DNA from: CALRQJ02 sp943370285
Lineage (GTDB): Bacteria; Bacteroidota; Bacteroidia; Chitinophagales; Chitinophagaceae
Reading direction: 5' to 3'
Assembly (NCBI GenBank): GCA_943370285.1
Contig: CALRQJ020000009.1
Span: forward strand, 62,001-126,000
DNA: 64,000 nucleotides
The position numbers were made by a program, and so were the translations under genes. The notes under the pieces are model-generated. The model had not been told where the DNA came from. It did not search any database and was given only the letters and a program-made list of their open reading frames with translations. Below are positions 1-10,039 of this stretch, piece after piece. Position 1 is the stretch's first letter; every line of letters begins with the position of its first letter.

Positions 1-132
1 CGTAGCACCAGGATAGGTATGTCCATGACCACCTGTTCCAATAAATGGGTTTACATAATCAATCAATTTTTGAGCATGTAAACCAACTGAACTTACAAGT
101 GTAAATAAGAAAATAAAAGTGGTACGTTTCAT
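1..132 (-). CDS. GH92-type alpha-mannosidase-like glycosidase, N-terminal fragment
   Basis: Only the first 44 codons lie in the window; the rest is beyond the left edge. The translation starts with a Sec signal peptide (MKRTTFIFLFTLVSSVGLHA, cut before QK) followed by LIDYVNPFIGTGGHGHTYPG. That VNPFIGTGGHGHTYPG block is the typical N-terminus of family GH92 exo-alpha-mannosidases of Bacteroidota, which trim mannose-rich glycans in the periplasm or at the cell surface. The start ATG is at 130-132 on the minus strand. It lies downstream of ssb in the same direction, but a strong ssb terminator sits between them, so it is probably transcribed separately. Family assignment rests on this short block alone. 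Confidence 0.7.
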   Translation of the reverse strand, partial: MKRTTFIFLFTLVSSVGLHAQKLIDYVNPFIGTGGHGHTYPGAT

Positions 133-165
133 ATTGGAAATTTATCAAGTTACTAAGGTAGGGCA

Positions 166-203
166 ATAAAAAGAGGATGGATTAGTAAAGTAATCCATCC
201 TCT
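166..203 (-). terminator. rho-independent terminator of ssb
   Basis: A perfect 13-bp stem (AGAGGATGGATTA and its complement, 172-184 with 191-203) encloses a 6-nt loop. Read on the minus strand it is followed by a T run. It lies about 25 bp past the ssb stop codon. Confidence 0.85.
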
Positions 204-227
204 GTTAATAAAGTTGATACCAGTAGC

Positions 228-686
228 TTAGAATGGTAAATCATCCAAGGGTTCTGTCATATCACCGGCGCTAACCGTTGGTGCAGGCTGATTGTAGGAA
301 GGCGTTGGTGTAGGTTGATAATTTTGATTTTGAGGTGCATTGTAAGATTGACCATCTCCACCAACCTCTTGTTTTTGCCCCAACAATTGCACATTACTCA
401 CTCTTAGTTGTAGCGAAGTACCTGTACGACCATCTTGTGTGGTATAGTTTCTCAAGTCAGGTGTACCTTCTGCATACACTTGCGTACCTTTTTTCAGGTA
501 AGGTAAAATGCCTACACGTTCTGTCCAATAGGCACATTCTACCCAAATGGTTTTATCTTGTTGCTGCCCTTGTTGGTTCTTATATTTTTCGGTGTGAGCA
601 ACACTAAAGTTAATGACTGTTTTTCCGTTTACATTGTTGGAAGTGGCATCTTTGCCCAAATTTCCAATTACTTGAAGTCTTAGCAT
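228..686 (-). CDS. ssb: single-stranded DNA-binding protein SSB
   Basis: The 152-residue protein has the usual SSB layout. An N-terminal OB fold covers about residues 1-105 (MLRLQVIGNLGKDAT, VNFSVAHTEKY-type strand, WVECAYWTER). A disordered Gln/Pro/Asn-rich linker follows. The tail ends in the acidic tip DDLPF, which in this family recruits replication and repair partners. It coats ssDNA during replication, recombination and repair. Length and domain order are typical. It is monocistronic, with its own terminator downstream and about 185 bp of mostly non-coding DNA upstream, shared with the divergent mnmA. Confidence 0.95.
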   Translation of the reverse strand: MLRLQVIGNLGKDATSNNVNGKTVINFSVAHTEKYKNQQGQQQDKTIWVECAYWTERVGILPYLKKGTQVYAEGTPDLRNYTTQDGRTGTSLQLRVSNVQLLGQKQEVGGDGQSYNAPQNQNYQPTPTPSYNQPAPTVSAGDMTEPLDDLPF

Positions 687-844
687 AGCAATTCAATTTC
701 GATTTTTGAAAGTGGCAAATTAAGTAAAATTCTCATTTTTATAGCATTAGTTATGCACTAAATACTAAGAAGATTAGCATATTGTTTCATCTTTCGATTT
801 TAGAAACCTTTCACCCCTAACCTATCGATGCCAATGGCTTTTTG

Positions 845-852
845 TAGTTTTG
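845..852 (+). promoter_or_regulatory. candidate -7 promoter box of mnmA
   Basis: TAGTTTTG matches the Bacteroidota -7 consensus TAnnTTTG exactly and ends 19 bp before the mnmA ATG. No clear -33 TTG is seen at the expected distance. Confidence 0.45.
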
Positions 853-871
853 TACATTCAAATAACAATAA

Positions 872-1984
872 ATGAGCCGTAAAGGAAAAGTTTTGGTAGC
901 CATGAGTGGCGGTATTGACAGTACCGTAACTGCTTTAATGCTCCATAACGAAGGATATGAAGTAGTTGGCATTACCATGAAAACATGGGACTATGCAACA
1001 AGTGGTGGGGGCACTAGTAAAAAAGAAACGGGCTGTTGCAATTTGGACAGTTTTAATGATGCCAGACAAGCCGCAGTAAACAATGGTTTTCCGCATTTTA
1101 TTTTAGATATCAGAGAAGAGTTTGGTGATTTTGTAATAGAGAATTTTGTTGAAGAATACTTGGCAGGTCGTACACCAAACCCCTGTGTAATGTGCAATAC
1201 ACATATAAAATGGCGGGCATTGTTAAAAAGGGCCAATGCCATGAACTGTGATTTTATTGCAACCGGGCATTATGCCAATGTAAGGCAACATGATAACGGT
1301 AGATATGTGATTAGCAAAGGAAAAGACGAAACCAAAGATCAAAGCTATGTACTGTGGGGACTTGATCAAGAATTGCTGAGCCGCACCATTATGCCATTGG
1401 GTGTTTACCATAAATCTGAAATCAGGCAAATGGCCCATGATATGGGTTATCCTGAATTAGCCAAGAAGAGTGAGAGCTATGAAATTTGTTTTGTTCCCGA
1501 TAATGACTACCGTGGTTTCTTAAAACGAAATGTGGATGGCTTAGAAGAAAAAGTAAATGGCGGATGGTTTGTAGATAAATCCGGTAAAAAACTTGGTCAA
1601 CATAAAGGTTATCCATTTTACACGATTGGTCAACGTAAAGGATTAGATATTGCGTTAGGTCGTCCGGTGTTTGTAACACAAATCATTCCCGAATCAAACA
1701 CAGTTGTTTTGGGTGATGATGAAGACTTAGAACAAAATATCATGAAAGTGGGCAAACTGAACATGATTAAATACGATACCATTACCCCCGGTATGGAAGC
1801 ATTTACCAAAATCAGGTATAAAGACAAAGGCTGTTTGAGTAATTTATATCCCGAAGGAAATGAGCTCAACATTCGTTTTTATGAACATGTTAAAAGTATT
1901 GCTCCAGGTCAAAGTGCTGTTTTTTACGAAGGCAACGATGTAATTGGCGGCGGTATCATTCAACGTGGAGCGTTGGAACAATAA
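872..1984 (+). CDS. mnmA: tRNA-specific 2-thiouridylase MnmA
   Basis: MnmA thiolates U34 of Lys, Glu and Gln tRNAs, using ATP to adenylate the uridine and a persulfide relay for sulfur. The N-terminal PP-loop SGGIDS (residues about 12-17) is the ATP-binding signature. The segment GRTPNPCVMCNTHIKW holds the nucleophilic cysteine region, and SYEICFVPDNDYRGFL holds the second catalytic cysteine. IGQRKGL and a C-terminal beta-barrel follow. The 370-residue length is normal. The ATG follows a -7-like box, and no neighbour is close enough to suggest an operon. Confidence 0.95.
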   Translation: MSRKGKVLVAMSGGIDSTVTALMLHNEGYEVVGITMKTWDYATSGGGTSKKETGCCNLDSFNDARQAAVNNGFPHFILDIREEFGDFVIENFVEEYLAGRTPNPCVMCNTHIKWRALLKRANAMNCDFIATGHYANVRQHDNGRYVISKGKDETKDQSYVLWGLDQELLSRTIMPLGVYHKSEIRQMAHDMGYPELAKKSESYEICFVPDNDYRGFLKRNVDGLEEKVNGGWFVDKSGKKLGQHKGYPFYTIGQRKGLDIALGRPVFVTQIIPESNTVVLGDDEDLEQNIMKVGKLNMIKYDTITPGMEAFTKIRYKDKGCLSNLYPEGNELNIRFYEHVKSIAPGQSAVFYEGNDVIGGGIIQRGALEQ

Positions 1985-2061
1985 TGCTGGTATCAAAAAA
2001 ATTAGCCATAGCTGTTGGTTATTCATACGGACTAGTATAAATTACATCCACTTATTACATT

Positions 2062-2817
2062 ATGAAGCAATTCTTATCAGCCATTTTTTTTAGCGTAGCG
2101 ATATTAGCTATTGTTGTAGGAGGATGTTCCAAAGAAACAGAAACTTTTGAGTCTGCAACTTTGCAAGATTATTTCCCGATGGCTGTTGGCAAGGTGTTTA
2201 CCTATCGCTTAGATTCTATTGTGCCTACTGCTTTTGGTACGGCACTAACCACAAGATATTATTTGGCAAAAGATAGTGTTGAAAGTCAGTTTAATGACAA
2301 TGCCGGAAGACCCTCTTTTAGAATTTTTAGATTCATTACTGATACTTTAGCAGCACAGCCTTACCGTTTTGCCGCTACTTATGTTGCAACGGTTGATAAT
2401 AATACTAAGCAAGTGGAGTATGTTGACAATAACCTCCGTTTTATCAAATTACACTTGCCCATTAAAGAAGGGTTTACTTGGAGGGCTCATGGTTTTATCG
2501 ACACTAAATCTATCAACTCTACGGTTTCTTATTTAGATGAATGGGAATATGATTACCGTAATGTGGGTGAAAATTATACGGTTAGAAACAAGACTTACAA
2601 CAATTGTGTTACGGTTTCACAGAGAGATGAAACCAATCCTCCGGGGCCTTTTAATCCCGGCAACTACCAACAAAGAAACTTTGGTGAAGAAGTGTATGCC
2701 AAAGGTATTGGTCTAGTGTATAAAAGTTTTTTACACTGGACATGGCAAATAACTCCTATCACAGGATATGAAAGTAGCAGCTTTGGCATAAAGCTGGCGT
2801 TGATTGATTACAAGTAA
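2062..2817 (+). CDS. hypothetical lipoprotein
   Basis: A 251-residue protein of unknown function. The N-terminus MKQFLSAIFFSVAILAIVVGGC is a lipoprotein signal peptide with lipobox VGGC, so Cys22 is probably the acylated residue. The mature part is beta-rich with no catalytic motif that I recognise. It contains DYFPMAVGKVFTYRLDS, a phrase seen in many Bacteroidota surface lipoproteins. It ends directly against the convergent glgB stop codon with no intervening base. Confidence 0.6.
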   Translation: MKQFLSAIFFSVAILAIVVGGCSKETETFESATLQDYFPMAVGKVFTYRLDSIVPTAFGTALTTRYYLAKDSVESQFNDNAGRPSFRIFRFITDTLAAQPYRFAATYVATVDNNTKQVEYVDNNLRFIKLHLPIKEGFTWRAHGFIDTKSINSTVSYLDEWEYDYRNVGENYTVRNKTYNNCVTVSQRDETNPPGPFNPGNYQQRNFGEEVYAKGIGLVYKSFLHWTWQITPITGYESSSFGIKLALIDYK

Positions 2818-4824
2818 CTATTTTAAAATCACCGCTGCTAATGGTGGTAATTGCACCGTAATTTTATATTCTTTTTCTTTCTTGTTAACCAACTCCGCAG
2901 GAATAGATGGATTAAACACATTACCACTACCCCAATATTTTTTCATGTCGCTGTTGAAAATTTCTTTCCAACTCGTTTTTCCTTTTAAATAAACAGTCCA
3001 ATCTAATCGAGGTGTAGGTGTAAGATTTAGAATGATTACAATATCGTCTTTGGGTTTGGTTCCTTTTCTTCTAAACACAATTACACTCTCAGCTCTATGA
3101 TTTACATCTACAAATTCAAACCCATTGGTATTAAATTGATTTTCGTGTAAGGCAGGTTCGTTTTTATACAATAGTGCCAAGTCTCTAACACAATCTTTCA
3201 ATAATTTATGACAGTCGAATTGTAACAATTCCCATTGCAATTCACTCTTATAATTCCATTCAGCAGTTTGTCCAAATTCATTACCCATGAATAACAATTT
3301 AGCACCGGGATGCATAAACATATAGCTGTACAACAATCTCAGATTCGCAAATTTCTGCCACTCATCTCCCGGCATTTTATATAACATGGGACTTTTGCCG
3401 TGTACAATTTCATCATGACTCAATGGCAACATAAAGTTTTCATCATAATAATACATCATACTAAATGTAAACTCATCTTGATGAAACTGCCTGAACAAAC
3501 CATCTCTCTTAAAGTATCGTAAGGTATCATGCATCCAACCCATCATCCACTTCATACCAAAACCTAAACCACCTTCAAAAGTGGGCCTACTAATTTTTGG
3601 CCAATCGGTTGCTTCTTCTGCAATGGTTTGAATATCGGGGAAATCTCTGTACAAGGTTTCGTTCATGTCTTTGATAAATGCTATGGCTTCTAAGTTGCCA
3701 TTTCCACCAAATTCATTCGGCTCCCATTGACCTTCGTTACGGCTGTAATCGAGTCGTAGCATAGAGGAAACCGCATCTACTCGCAATCCATCCACATGAA
3801 ACAAATCGCACCAAAACCTGGCACTACTGATTAAAAAAGATTTTACTTCTCCTCTTTTGTAATTAAAAATATAAGAGCTCCAATCGGGGTGATAGCCCTT
3901 ACGCATATCGGCGTATTCATACGTATGTGTACCATCAAACATAAACAAACCATGAGCATCATATGGGAAATGCGATGGCACCCAATCTAATATTACACCA
4001 ACACCGGCTTGGTGAAAAGCATCTACCATTTGCATAAATTCTTGTGGAGTTCCAAAGCGACTAGTAGGAGCAAAATAACCGGTTCCCTGATAACCCCAAC
4101 TTCCATCAAAAGGATGTTCCATTACCGGCATTAATTCTACATGGGTAAAACCCATCTCGGCAACATAGGGCACTAAACGTTCTGTTATTTGTTGATAGGT
4201 ATTATAAACTTCTTCATCGTTTTTATCGGGTCGCATCCAACTTGCTAAATGCACTTCATACACACTCCAAGCAGCATTTAGTGCATTGTGCTTTTTACGC
4301 TTTTTCATCCATTCACCATCCTTCCATGCATAATCTAACGACCAAGTAATAGAAGCAGTGAAAGGTCGCTTCTCCCAAAAATGAGCATAAGGGTCACCTT
4401 TATCCAACTTCAATCCACCAAATCCATGAATATGATATTTATACGCCTCTCCTGCTACAACATGTGGAATAAATCCTTCCCAAATACCCGATTTATCTAA
4501 TCGAACAAACAAGGGATGGCTTTCAGTATTCCATTCATTAAAATAACCAATTACAGATACATAAGTAGCATTAGGAGCCCAAACTGCAAAATAGGTTCCT
4601 TTTGTATTTAATACTTCTAACACAGTATTACCCAACACTTTATATGCCGAGTAATGTGTACCGTTTTGAAAATTAGTGATATCAGCTTCGGTAAATAAAG
4701 AATAGTTCCATACCGGTTTTGTAGTATCTACAAAATGAATGTCTTCATATTTTTTTATCGCAATTTCTTTTTTAGAAATATTTCCAGATGCATTTGTGGC
4801 ATTCGTATTCTTTTTACTTTTCAT
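2818..4824 (-). CDS. glgB: 1,4-alpha-glucan branching enzyme GlgB
   Basis: GlgB cleaves an alpha-1,4 glucan chain and rejoins it as an alpha-1,6 branch during glycogen synthesis. An N-terminal CBM48 domain (about residues 60-160, YFAVWAPNATYVSVIGYFNEW) precedes a GH13 barrel. Catalytic blocks are visible: GLRVDAVSSMLRLDY (nucleophile Asp), TIAEEATDWP (acid/base Glu) and LPLSHDEIVHGK (transition-state Asp). A C-terminal all-beta domain ends at PPLAAVILK. The 668-residue length is normal. No other glg gene is adjacent. The start follows AGGAATTG, a reasonable ribosome-binding site. Confidence 0.95.
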   Translation of the reverse strand: MKSKKNTNATNASGNISKKEIAIKKYEDIHFVDTTKPVWNYSLFTEADITNFQNGTHYSAYKVLGNTVLEVLNTKGTYFAVWAPNATYVSVIGYFNEWNTESHPLFVRLDKSGIWEGFIPHVVAGEAYKYHIHGFGGLKLDKGDPYAHFWEKRPFTASITWSLDYAWKDGEWMKKRKKHNALNAAWSVYEVHLASWMRPDKNDEEVYNTYQQITERLVPYVAEMGFTHVELMPVMEHPFDGSWGYQGTGYFAPTSRFGTPQEFMQMVDAFHQAGVGVILDWVPSHFPYDAHGLFMFDGTHTYEYADMRKGYHPDWSSYIFNYKRGEVKSFLISSARFWCDLFHVDGLRVDAVSSMLRLDYSRNEGQWEPNEFGGNGNLEAIAFIKDMNETLYRDFPDIQTIAEEATDWPKISRPTFEGGLGFGMKWMMGWMHDTLRYFKRDGLFRQFHQDEFTFSMMYYYDENFMLPLSHDEIVHGKSPMLYKMPGDEWQKFANLRLLYSYMFMHPGAKLLFMGNEFGQTAEWNYKSELQWELLQFDCHKLLKDCVRDLALLYKNEPALHENQFNTNGFEFVDVNHRAESVIVFRRKGTKPKDDIVIILNLTPTPRLDWTVYLKGKTSWKEIFNSDMKKYWGSGNVFNPSIPAELVNKKEKEYKITVQLPPLAAVILK

Positions 4825-4949
4825 AAAGCAATTCCTTTATAGATAAATTAACCTTTAACGTAAAATTAGGATGAGCGGTTGTTATTAAGACAACAATTTA
4901 TGGATTTTCGCAACTACTGAATCGAATATCTATTCACATTTAAGACTGC

Positions 4950-7730
4950 ATGATAAAAACTACTGCTTTATTACTTTTCATTTGTTGCTTTTTTAATGTA
5001 ACAAATGCACAACAAACAACAATAAAAGGTTCAGTTAGTGATACGCTTAGCAAACAACAGTTACACAGAGCTAGTGTGTCTTTGCTAAGACAGAAAGACT
5101 CTGTACTCTACACTTTTACAAGAACCAATGCCGACGGTAATTTTAATTTTTCAAAGCTAAAAGCCGGCACTTTTTTATTGCTGATTACTTACCCAGCTTA
5201 CGCAGATTATGTAGACCAAATTACTATTCCCGAAAACGGCGAAGTTGATTTAGGTAGCATTGTTCTTACTTTAAAATCTCATTTATTAGAGGATGTAGTG
5301 GTACGACAAAAAATTGCTGCCATTAAAATGAAGGGTGATACTATTGAATATAAAGCAGATAGTTTTAGAGTTAGAGAAGGAGCATCGGTAGAAGAAATGC
5401 TAAAAAAACTACCCGGAATACAAGTTGATAAGAATGGTAACATTACCGCACAAGGACAGAAAGTAGAAAAAGTATTGGTAGATGGAGAGGAGTTTTTTGG
5501 CGATGATCCCACAATTGCTACACAAAATATTCAAGCCAACGCCATTGATAAAGTACAAGTATTTGATAAGAAAAGTGATCAAGCAACATTTACCGGAATT
5601 GACGACGGCCAAAGAACCAAAACACTTAACCTTACGCTTAAAGACGATAAGAAGAAAGGCTATTTTGGCAAACTAGAATTAGGAGGCGGCACCAATGATT
5701 TATGGAACAATAGTGCTATGATTAATGCTTTTAAAGCCAAACGAAAAATTTCGGCCTATGGCATTATGAGCAGCACCGGAAAAACTGGTTTAAATTGGAA
5801 TGAACAAAGCAGTTTTGGAAGTAGTGGCAATATGAATATGGAAGTTTCACCCGATGGCGGTATAATGATTTTTAACAGTGGTGATGATTTTGACGGCGGT
5901 TCTTATTGGGGACAAGGGTTACCCAAAAGCTGGAGTGGTGGCGTCAATTATTCAAATAAATACCAAGGCGAAAAACACCAAATAAACGGTAGCTATCGGT
6001 ACGGCAAAATTAATAGCGAAGGCAGTGGCAACAGTTTTACACAATACATTCTGCCCGATACTTTGTTCTTTAACAGAGAACGTAGAACCAACTTTAGCAG
6101 CAAAAGCAGAAATGCATTTAATACGAATTATGAATGGCAAATAGACAGTTTAAATTCTATTAAACTTATTGCAAGCATAAGCATGGGGACACAAGTTGGT
6201 AGAAGTGATTTTTACAGCGAAGCTTTAAATGACACCGGTAGTTTGGTAAACAGAAGTAATCGTTTCACTACTACAGACGGAGAAAATCAAAACCTCAATG
6301 CATCTTTACTTTGGAAAAAGAAATTTCGTAAAAACGGTCGAACTTTTTCTTTAAATATGGCACTGTCGCAACAAGAAAATGTATCGGATGGATTTTTAAA
6401 TGCGGTTAATGATTTTTATGGCAAAACCGGTAGCTTAAGCAGTAGTGATACGGTAATGCAAAAGAAAATAGCAGATAATTATGGCAATAATTTTTCCGCC
6501 AAAGCCACTTATTCTGAACCCATTTTCAAAAACACTTTCTTACAAGTTAATTATGCATTACAATCTAATAATAGTGAGTCTAAAAAAATAGCATACGACA
6601 GAGGTTTAGACGGTAAATACGAAACTATCAACGAACAATTCAGCAATGATTTTAAGTTTGACGTACTAACACATACTGCAGGTGTAACAGTGAGTTATAA
6701 CGGCAAAAAAACAACACTCACCTTAGGTAACGATTTTGCCAATGCTAGTTTTAAACAAAAGGATGTTTTAAGAGACTCATCTACTAACTATGCATTCAAT
6801 AACTTATTCCCCAGAGCAAATGCCAGGTATAAAATCAATAATAGCAGTTCAGTAAATTTCAATTATAACGGAAACACTCGTCAGCCAAGCATCAATCAAT
6901 TACAGCCGGTGCAAGACAATACCAATCCGTTAGTTATTAATGTAGGTAATCCTAATCTTACTCAAGAGTTTAGGCATAATTTTAGGCTGAGTTATAATAG
7001 CTACAAGATTTTAAAACAGAAAGGTGTATGGGCAAGTGCATCATTTTCTACCACATCTAATGCCATTACCAACAGTACCATTACTGATACTTTGGGCAGA
7101 ACAATTAATCAAGCTGTAAATGTAAATGGCAACTATAATGCATCGGTATATATCGATTATAATGCAAAAATTAAACCTATCAATTTAGATGCAGGTATTG
7201 GCTACAGTAACAATCTTTCTCGTAGCAATAACTTTGTAAATGGTCAATACAATACCAGTATCAATGCTTCGCATAGTTTTAATTTAAATTTCAACAAAAG
7301 TAAAGAAGAAAAATATGGTCTCTACCTAAGAGGCAGTGCAACTTACAACCGCAGCACCGCAAGCATTAGACCGGATGTAATCACACAATTTTGGACTTAT
7401 AACACCAACTTAGATGTAAACTTTAGCCTGCCCTGGAAAATAGATTTCAACACAGATATTGATGGCAACTTCAGACAAAAAACCAGTGTATTTGATCAAA
7501 ACAATAATGTGGTGACCTGGAACGCTGCTATCACCAAAAAAATATTGAAGAAAGACAAAGGCTTACTCAAGTTAAGTGTTAATGACTTGTTGAATCAAAA
7601 CCAAGGATTTAGCCGATTTGCCACTTCTAACATGGTTAAAGAAGATAATTATCAAACATTGCAGCGCTATTTCTTACTGAGCTTTGTATGGAATTTTGCT
7701 AAAGGCCCGGCCGGTGCACCATCAAACTAA
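4950..7730 (+). CDS. outer-membrane beta-barrel protein with carboxypeptidase-regulatory-like domain
   Basis: A 926-residue protein with a signal peptide (cut after VTNAQ) and an Ig-like carboxypeptidase-regulatory domain (about residues 24-110). A plug-like region follows (VEEMLKKLPGIQVDKNGNITAQGQKVEKVLVDGEEFFGDDP). A long beta-barrel runs to the end, closing with the aromatic strand YFLLSFVWNF. This is the architecture of the outer membrane beta-barrel family related to TonB-dependent receptors. Its substrate cannot be told. It lies 5 bp upstream of a GLPGLI protein, a pairing common in Bacteroidota, so the two are probably co-transcribed. Confidence 0.85.
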   Translation: MIKTTALLLFICCFFNVTNAQQTTIKGSVSDTLSKQQLHRASVSLLRQKDSVLYTFTRTNADGNFNFSKLKAGTFLLLITYPAYADYVDQITIPENGEVDLGSIVLTLKSHLLEDVVVRQKIAAIKMKGDTIEYKADSFRVREGASVEEMLKKLPGIQVDKNGNITAQGQKVEKVLVDGEEFFGDDPTIATQNIQANAIDKVQVFDKKSDQATFTGIDDGQRTKTLNLTLKDDKKKGYFGKLELGGGTNDLWNNSAMINAFKAKRKISAYGIMSSTGKTGLNWNEQSSFGSSGNMNMEVSPDGGIMIFNSGDDFDGGSYWGQGLPKSWSGGVNYSNKYQGEKHQINGSYRYGKINSEGSGNSFTQYILPDTLFFNRERRTNFSSKSRNAFNTNYEWQIDSLNSIKLIASISMGTQVGRSDFYSEALNDTGSLVNRSNRFTTTDGENQNLNASLLWKKKFRKNGRTFSLNMALSQQENVSDGFLNAVNDFYGKTGSLSSSDTVMQKKIADNYGNNFSAKATYSEPIFKNTFLQVNYALQSNNSESKKIAYDRGLDGKYETINEQFSNDFKFDVLTHTAGVTVSYNGKKTTLTLGNDFANASFKQKDVLRDSSTNYAFNNLFPRANARYKINNSSSVNFNYNGNTRQPSINQLQPVQDNTNPLVINVGNPNLTQEFRHNFRLSYNSYKILKQKGVWASASFSTTSNAITNSTITDTLGRTINQAVNVNGNYNASVYIDYNAKIKPINLDAGIGYSNNLSRSNNFVNGQYNTSINASHSFNLNFNKSKEEKYGLYLRGSATYNRSTASIRPDVITQFWTYNTNLDVNFSLPWKIDFNTDIDGNFRQKTSVFDQNNNVVTWNAAITKKILKKDKGLLKLSVNDLLNQNQGFSRFATSNMVKEDNYQTLQRYFLLSFVWNFAKGPAGAPSN

Positions 7731-7735
7731 ATAAC

Positions 7736-8473
7736 ATGAATAAGATTATTATCATACTACTTATTGGTTTATATCATTTGCCAACATTTGCTCAACCTTC
7801 ATTTATTCTGAAAGGTAAAATTGAGTTTGAAAAAAAGGTAAATATTCACAAGCAATTTGAAGAAAATGATATGTGGACGGAAGCCCTCAAAAAAAATATA
7901 CCACAATACCAAACTTGGTATTTCGATATGCTATTTGATAGCACCAAAACGTTGTACAAACCGGGTAGAGAAGTAAAACAAACCCAAAACAGTTGGTTCG
8001 GCAATGCTCCAGCCAATGAAAATGTGGTGTTTAATGATGTTGCTAACCAACAAACCTTCACCCAAAAAACAGTTTTTGAAGAAACTTTTTTAGTGACCGA
8101 CAGTTTGCGAAAATTGGATTGGAAAATTACCAACGATACCAGAACAATTGCCGGTTTTGAATGCAGAAAAGCTACCGCCATCATGTGGGATACCATATTT
8201 GTTGTAGCATTTTACACGGAACAACTGCCCATCAGCAGTGGCCCCGAATCGTTTAACGGCTTACCCGGTATGATACTTGGTTTGGCATTGCCAAAAATGC
8301 ACACCACTTGGTTTGCTACAAAGCTAGAATTGGTAACCATCAATGACAATCAACTTACACCGCCCAAAAAAGGAAAAAAAACGACTAATAAAGCCTTGAT
8401 CAACTTATTGGATAAAAACCTTGAATCTTGGGGAAGTTGGAAAAGAAGAAATATGCAGCAAATCATGCTCTAG
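7736..8473 (+). CDS. GLPGLI family protein
   Basis: A 245-residue exported protein with a signal peptide (MNKIIIILLIGLYHLPTFA). It carries the family signature near residues 176-183 (FNGLPGMILGL), preceded by the typical AGFECRKATA and WYTE-like block (VVAFYTEQLPISSGPESF). Family members accompany outer-membrane barrel proteins, but their molecular role is unknown. The start lies 5 bp after the stop of the barrel gene, which indicates one transcription unit. Confidence 0.85.
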   Translation: MNKIIIILLIGLYHLPTFAQPSFILKGKIEFEKKVNIHKQFEENDMWTEALKKNIPQYQTWYFDMLFDSTKTLYKPGREVKQTQNSWFGNAPANENVVFNDVANQQTFTQKTVFEETFLVTDSLRKLDWKITNDTRTIAGFECRKATAIMWDTIFVVAFYTEQLPISSGPESFNGLPGMILGLALPKMHTTWFATKLELVTINDNQLTPPKKGKKTTNKALINLLDKNLESWGSWKRRNMQQIML

Positions 8474-8575
8474 CAAAGCGTTTCAGGCATTCCATGCTAT
8501 TTTACTTGTGTTAAACAACTGCCGTTTAGCTGCATTCCCCTATCTTCGCAGCCTTAAAATAAGCTCTTAGCATAC

Positions 8576-9511
8576 ATGATCAGCCGAAGAAATATACGAG
8601 TGAAAGTAATGCAGGTTTTGTACACCTTGCAAACATCAGAAGGGACATTAACCAATCAAGATCCGGTAAAGATTCTCAAAAAGGAACTAGATACATCCCG
8701 AGCCTTATTTGTTTACCTTATTTATTTTTTGACCGAAGTTGCCCGCTATGCAGAAACGGCTTCTCGTTTAAGGTCATCTAAAAATTTACCCAACTACGCC
8801 GACTTAAACGTTAATACTAAACTTGCAGGCAACTTGTTGCTGTGGAAGATTTTAGAGAGTCCATCTTTTCCAAGAGTGGTAGATTTTGACAAACCAAATT
8901 TGGTAGAGAATACCGGAGACATGGTGAAGAAGCTCTACAATCAACTGGCCGAAACACAAGAATACAAATTGTACATTAGTCAGGATGGTAGAGATAAAAA
9001 GGCTGAAAAAGATATGCTTGATTTTATTTTCGGAACCATCATGCTACCAAACGAAGATTTTGTGAGCCATGTTGAGGAGCATTTCAATAATTGGGATGAT
9101 GATGCCGAAATGATGGAGCAACTGGTAAATAACTATTTGCAAAAACCAGGCTCTTACAATTTAGAAGAAATGGTAACCCGAGAAAAATGGGACTTTGCCA
9201 GAAATTTATTGACCACTGTTAGAGAGAAAAAAGAATATGCAGGTGAGTTAATTAAGCCAAAATTAAAGAATTGGGATAGTGAACGTATTGCACAAATTGA
9301 TATGATTTTGATGCAGATGGGCATTTGCGAATTCTTGTATTTTGAAACCATTCCTGCAAAAGTTACTATCAACGAGTATATCGATTTAGCCAAAGACTAC
9401 AGTACGCCACAAAGCGGACAATTTGTAAATGGCATTCTCGATAGTATTCATAAAGAATTGCTTTCAGAAGGTAAATTGAATAAAATAGATTTCAAAAACA
9501 AAAAAGCTTAA
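8576..9511 (+). CDS. nusB: transcription antitermination factor NusB, long Bacteroidota form
   Basis: NusB with NusE binds boxA RNA and supports antitermination of rRNA operons. The start MISRRNIRVKVMQVLYTLQTSEG is the RNA-binding arginine-rich helix. The C-terminal half (WDSERIAQIDMILMQMGICEFLYFETIPAKVTINEYIDLAKDYSTPQSGQFVNGILDSI) is the conserved NusB core. At 311 residues it is about twice the classical 140-residue NusB, with a long helical middle insertion at roughly residues 35-200. It is followed by DUF1573, yajC and coaE, an order I associate with Bacteroidota. A near-match -7 box (TATCTTCG) lies upstream at about 8541. Confidence 0.88.
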   Translation: MISRRNIRVKVMQVLYTLQTSEGTLTNQDPVKILKKELDTSRALFVYLIYFLTEVARYAETASRLRSSKNLPNYADLNVNTKLAGNLLLWKILESPSFPRVVDFDKPNLVENTGDMVKKLYNQLAETQEYKLYISQDGRDKKAEKDMLDFIFGTIMLPNEDFVSHVEEHFNNWDDDAEMMEQLVNNYLQKPGSYNLEEMVTREKWDFARNLLTTVREKKEYAGELIKPKLKNWDSERIAQIDMILMQMGICEFLYFETIPAKVTINEYIDLAKDYSTPQSGQFVNGILDSIHKELLSEGKLNKIDFKNKKA

Positions 9512-9545
9512 TTGCTACGCTAGGATAATTACAAACTAAGTAATC

Positions 9546-10007
9546 ATGAAATCGCTTCAGTTTTCAACTACTTATACTACTTTACTTTTAGCTGTTTTGT
9601 TTATTGGTGCATCCTGCCAATTACAACCTAAAAAAAATGTAGCCAATGCTAACGCAATGGCCATTGCTACTGATACGGCCAAATACACCGCTATTGAATG
9701 GCTTGACAGTATTAAAAACCTTGGCGTATTAACTAAAGGAGATAAAGCAGAAATTAGATTTCGTTTCCGCAATAGCGGGAATAAACCATTATTCATCATT
9801 TCGGCGCAGCCGGGCTGTGGCTGTACCATCGCCGATTATCCAAGAGAAGCCATTGCCCCAGGCGAAGAGGGAACTATCATTGCTGGTTTCAATACAGAAA
9901 ATCAATATGAAGGTGATTTTAATAAATCTATCCTTGTAACCACGAATACGTTAGGAAAACAATCCTTTGACCTTATCTTTACGGGCCAAATAAAGGCAAA
10001 ACAATAA
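9546..10007 (+). CDS. DUF1573 domain lipoprotein
   Basis: A 153-residue protein. The N-terminus MKSLQFSTTYTTLLLAVLFIGASC is a lipoprotein signal with lipobox GASC. The mature part is one Ig-like DUF1573 domain: FRFRNSGNKPLFIISAQPGCGCTIADYPREAIAPGEEGTI, with the conserved CGC motif. Its function is unknown; family members are envelope proteins. It sits 34 bp after nusB and 32 bp before yajC, which suggests one operon. Confidence 0.85.
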   Translation: MKSLQFSTTYTTLLLAVLFIGASCQLQPKKNVANANAMAIATDTAKYTAIEWLDSIKNLGVLTKGDKAEIRFRFRNSGNKPLFIISAQPGCGCTIADYPREAIAPGEEGTIIAGFNTENQYEGDFNKSILVTTNTLGKQSFDLIFTGQIKAKQ

Positions 10008-10039
10008 ACCCCAAATACTAAAAAAATAAAAACACAACA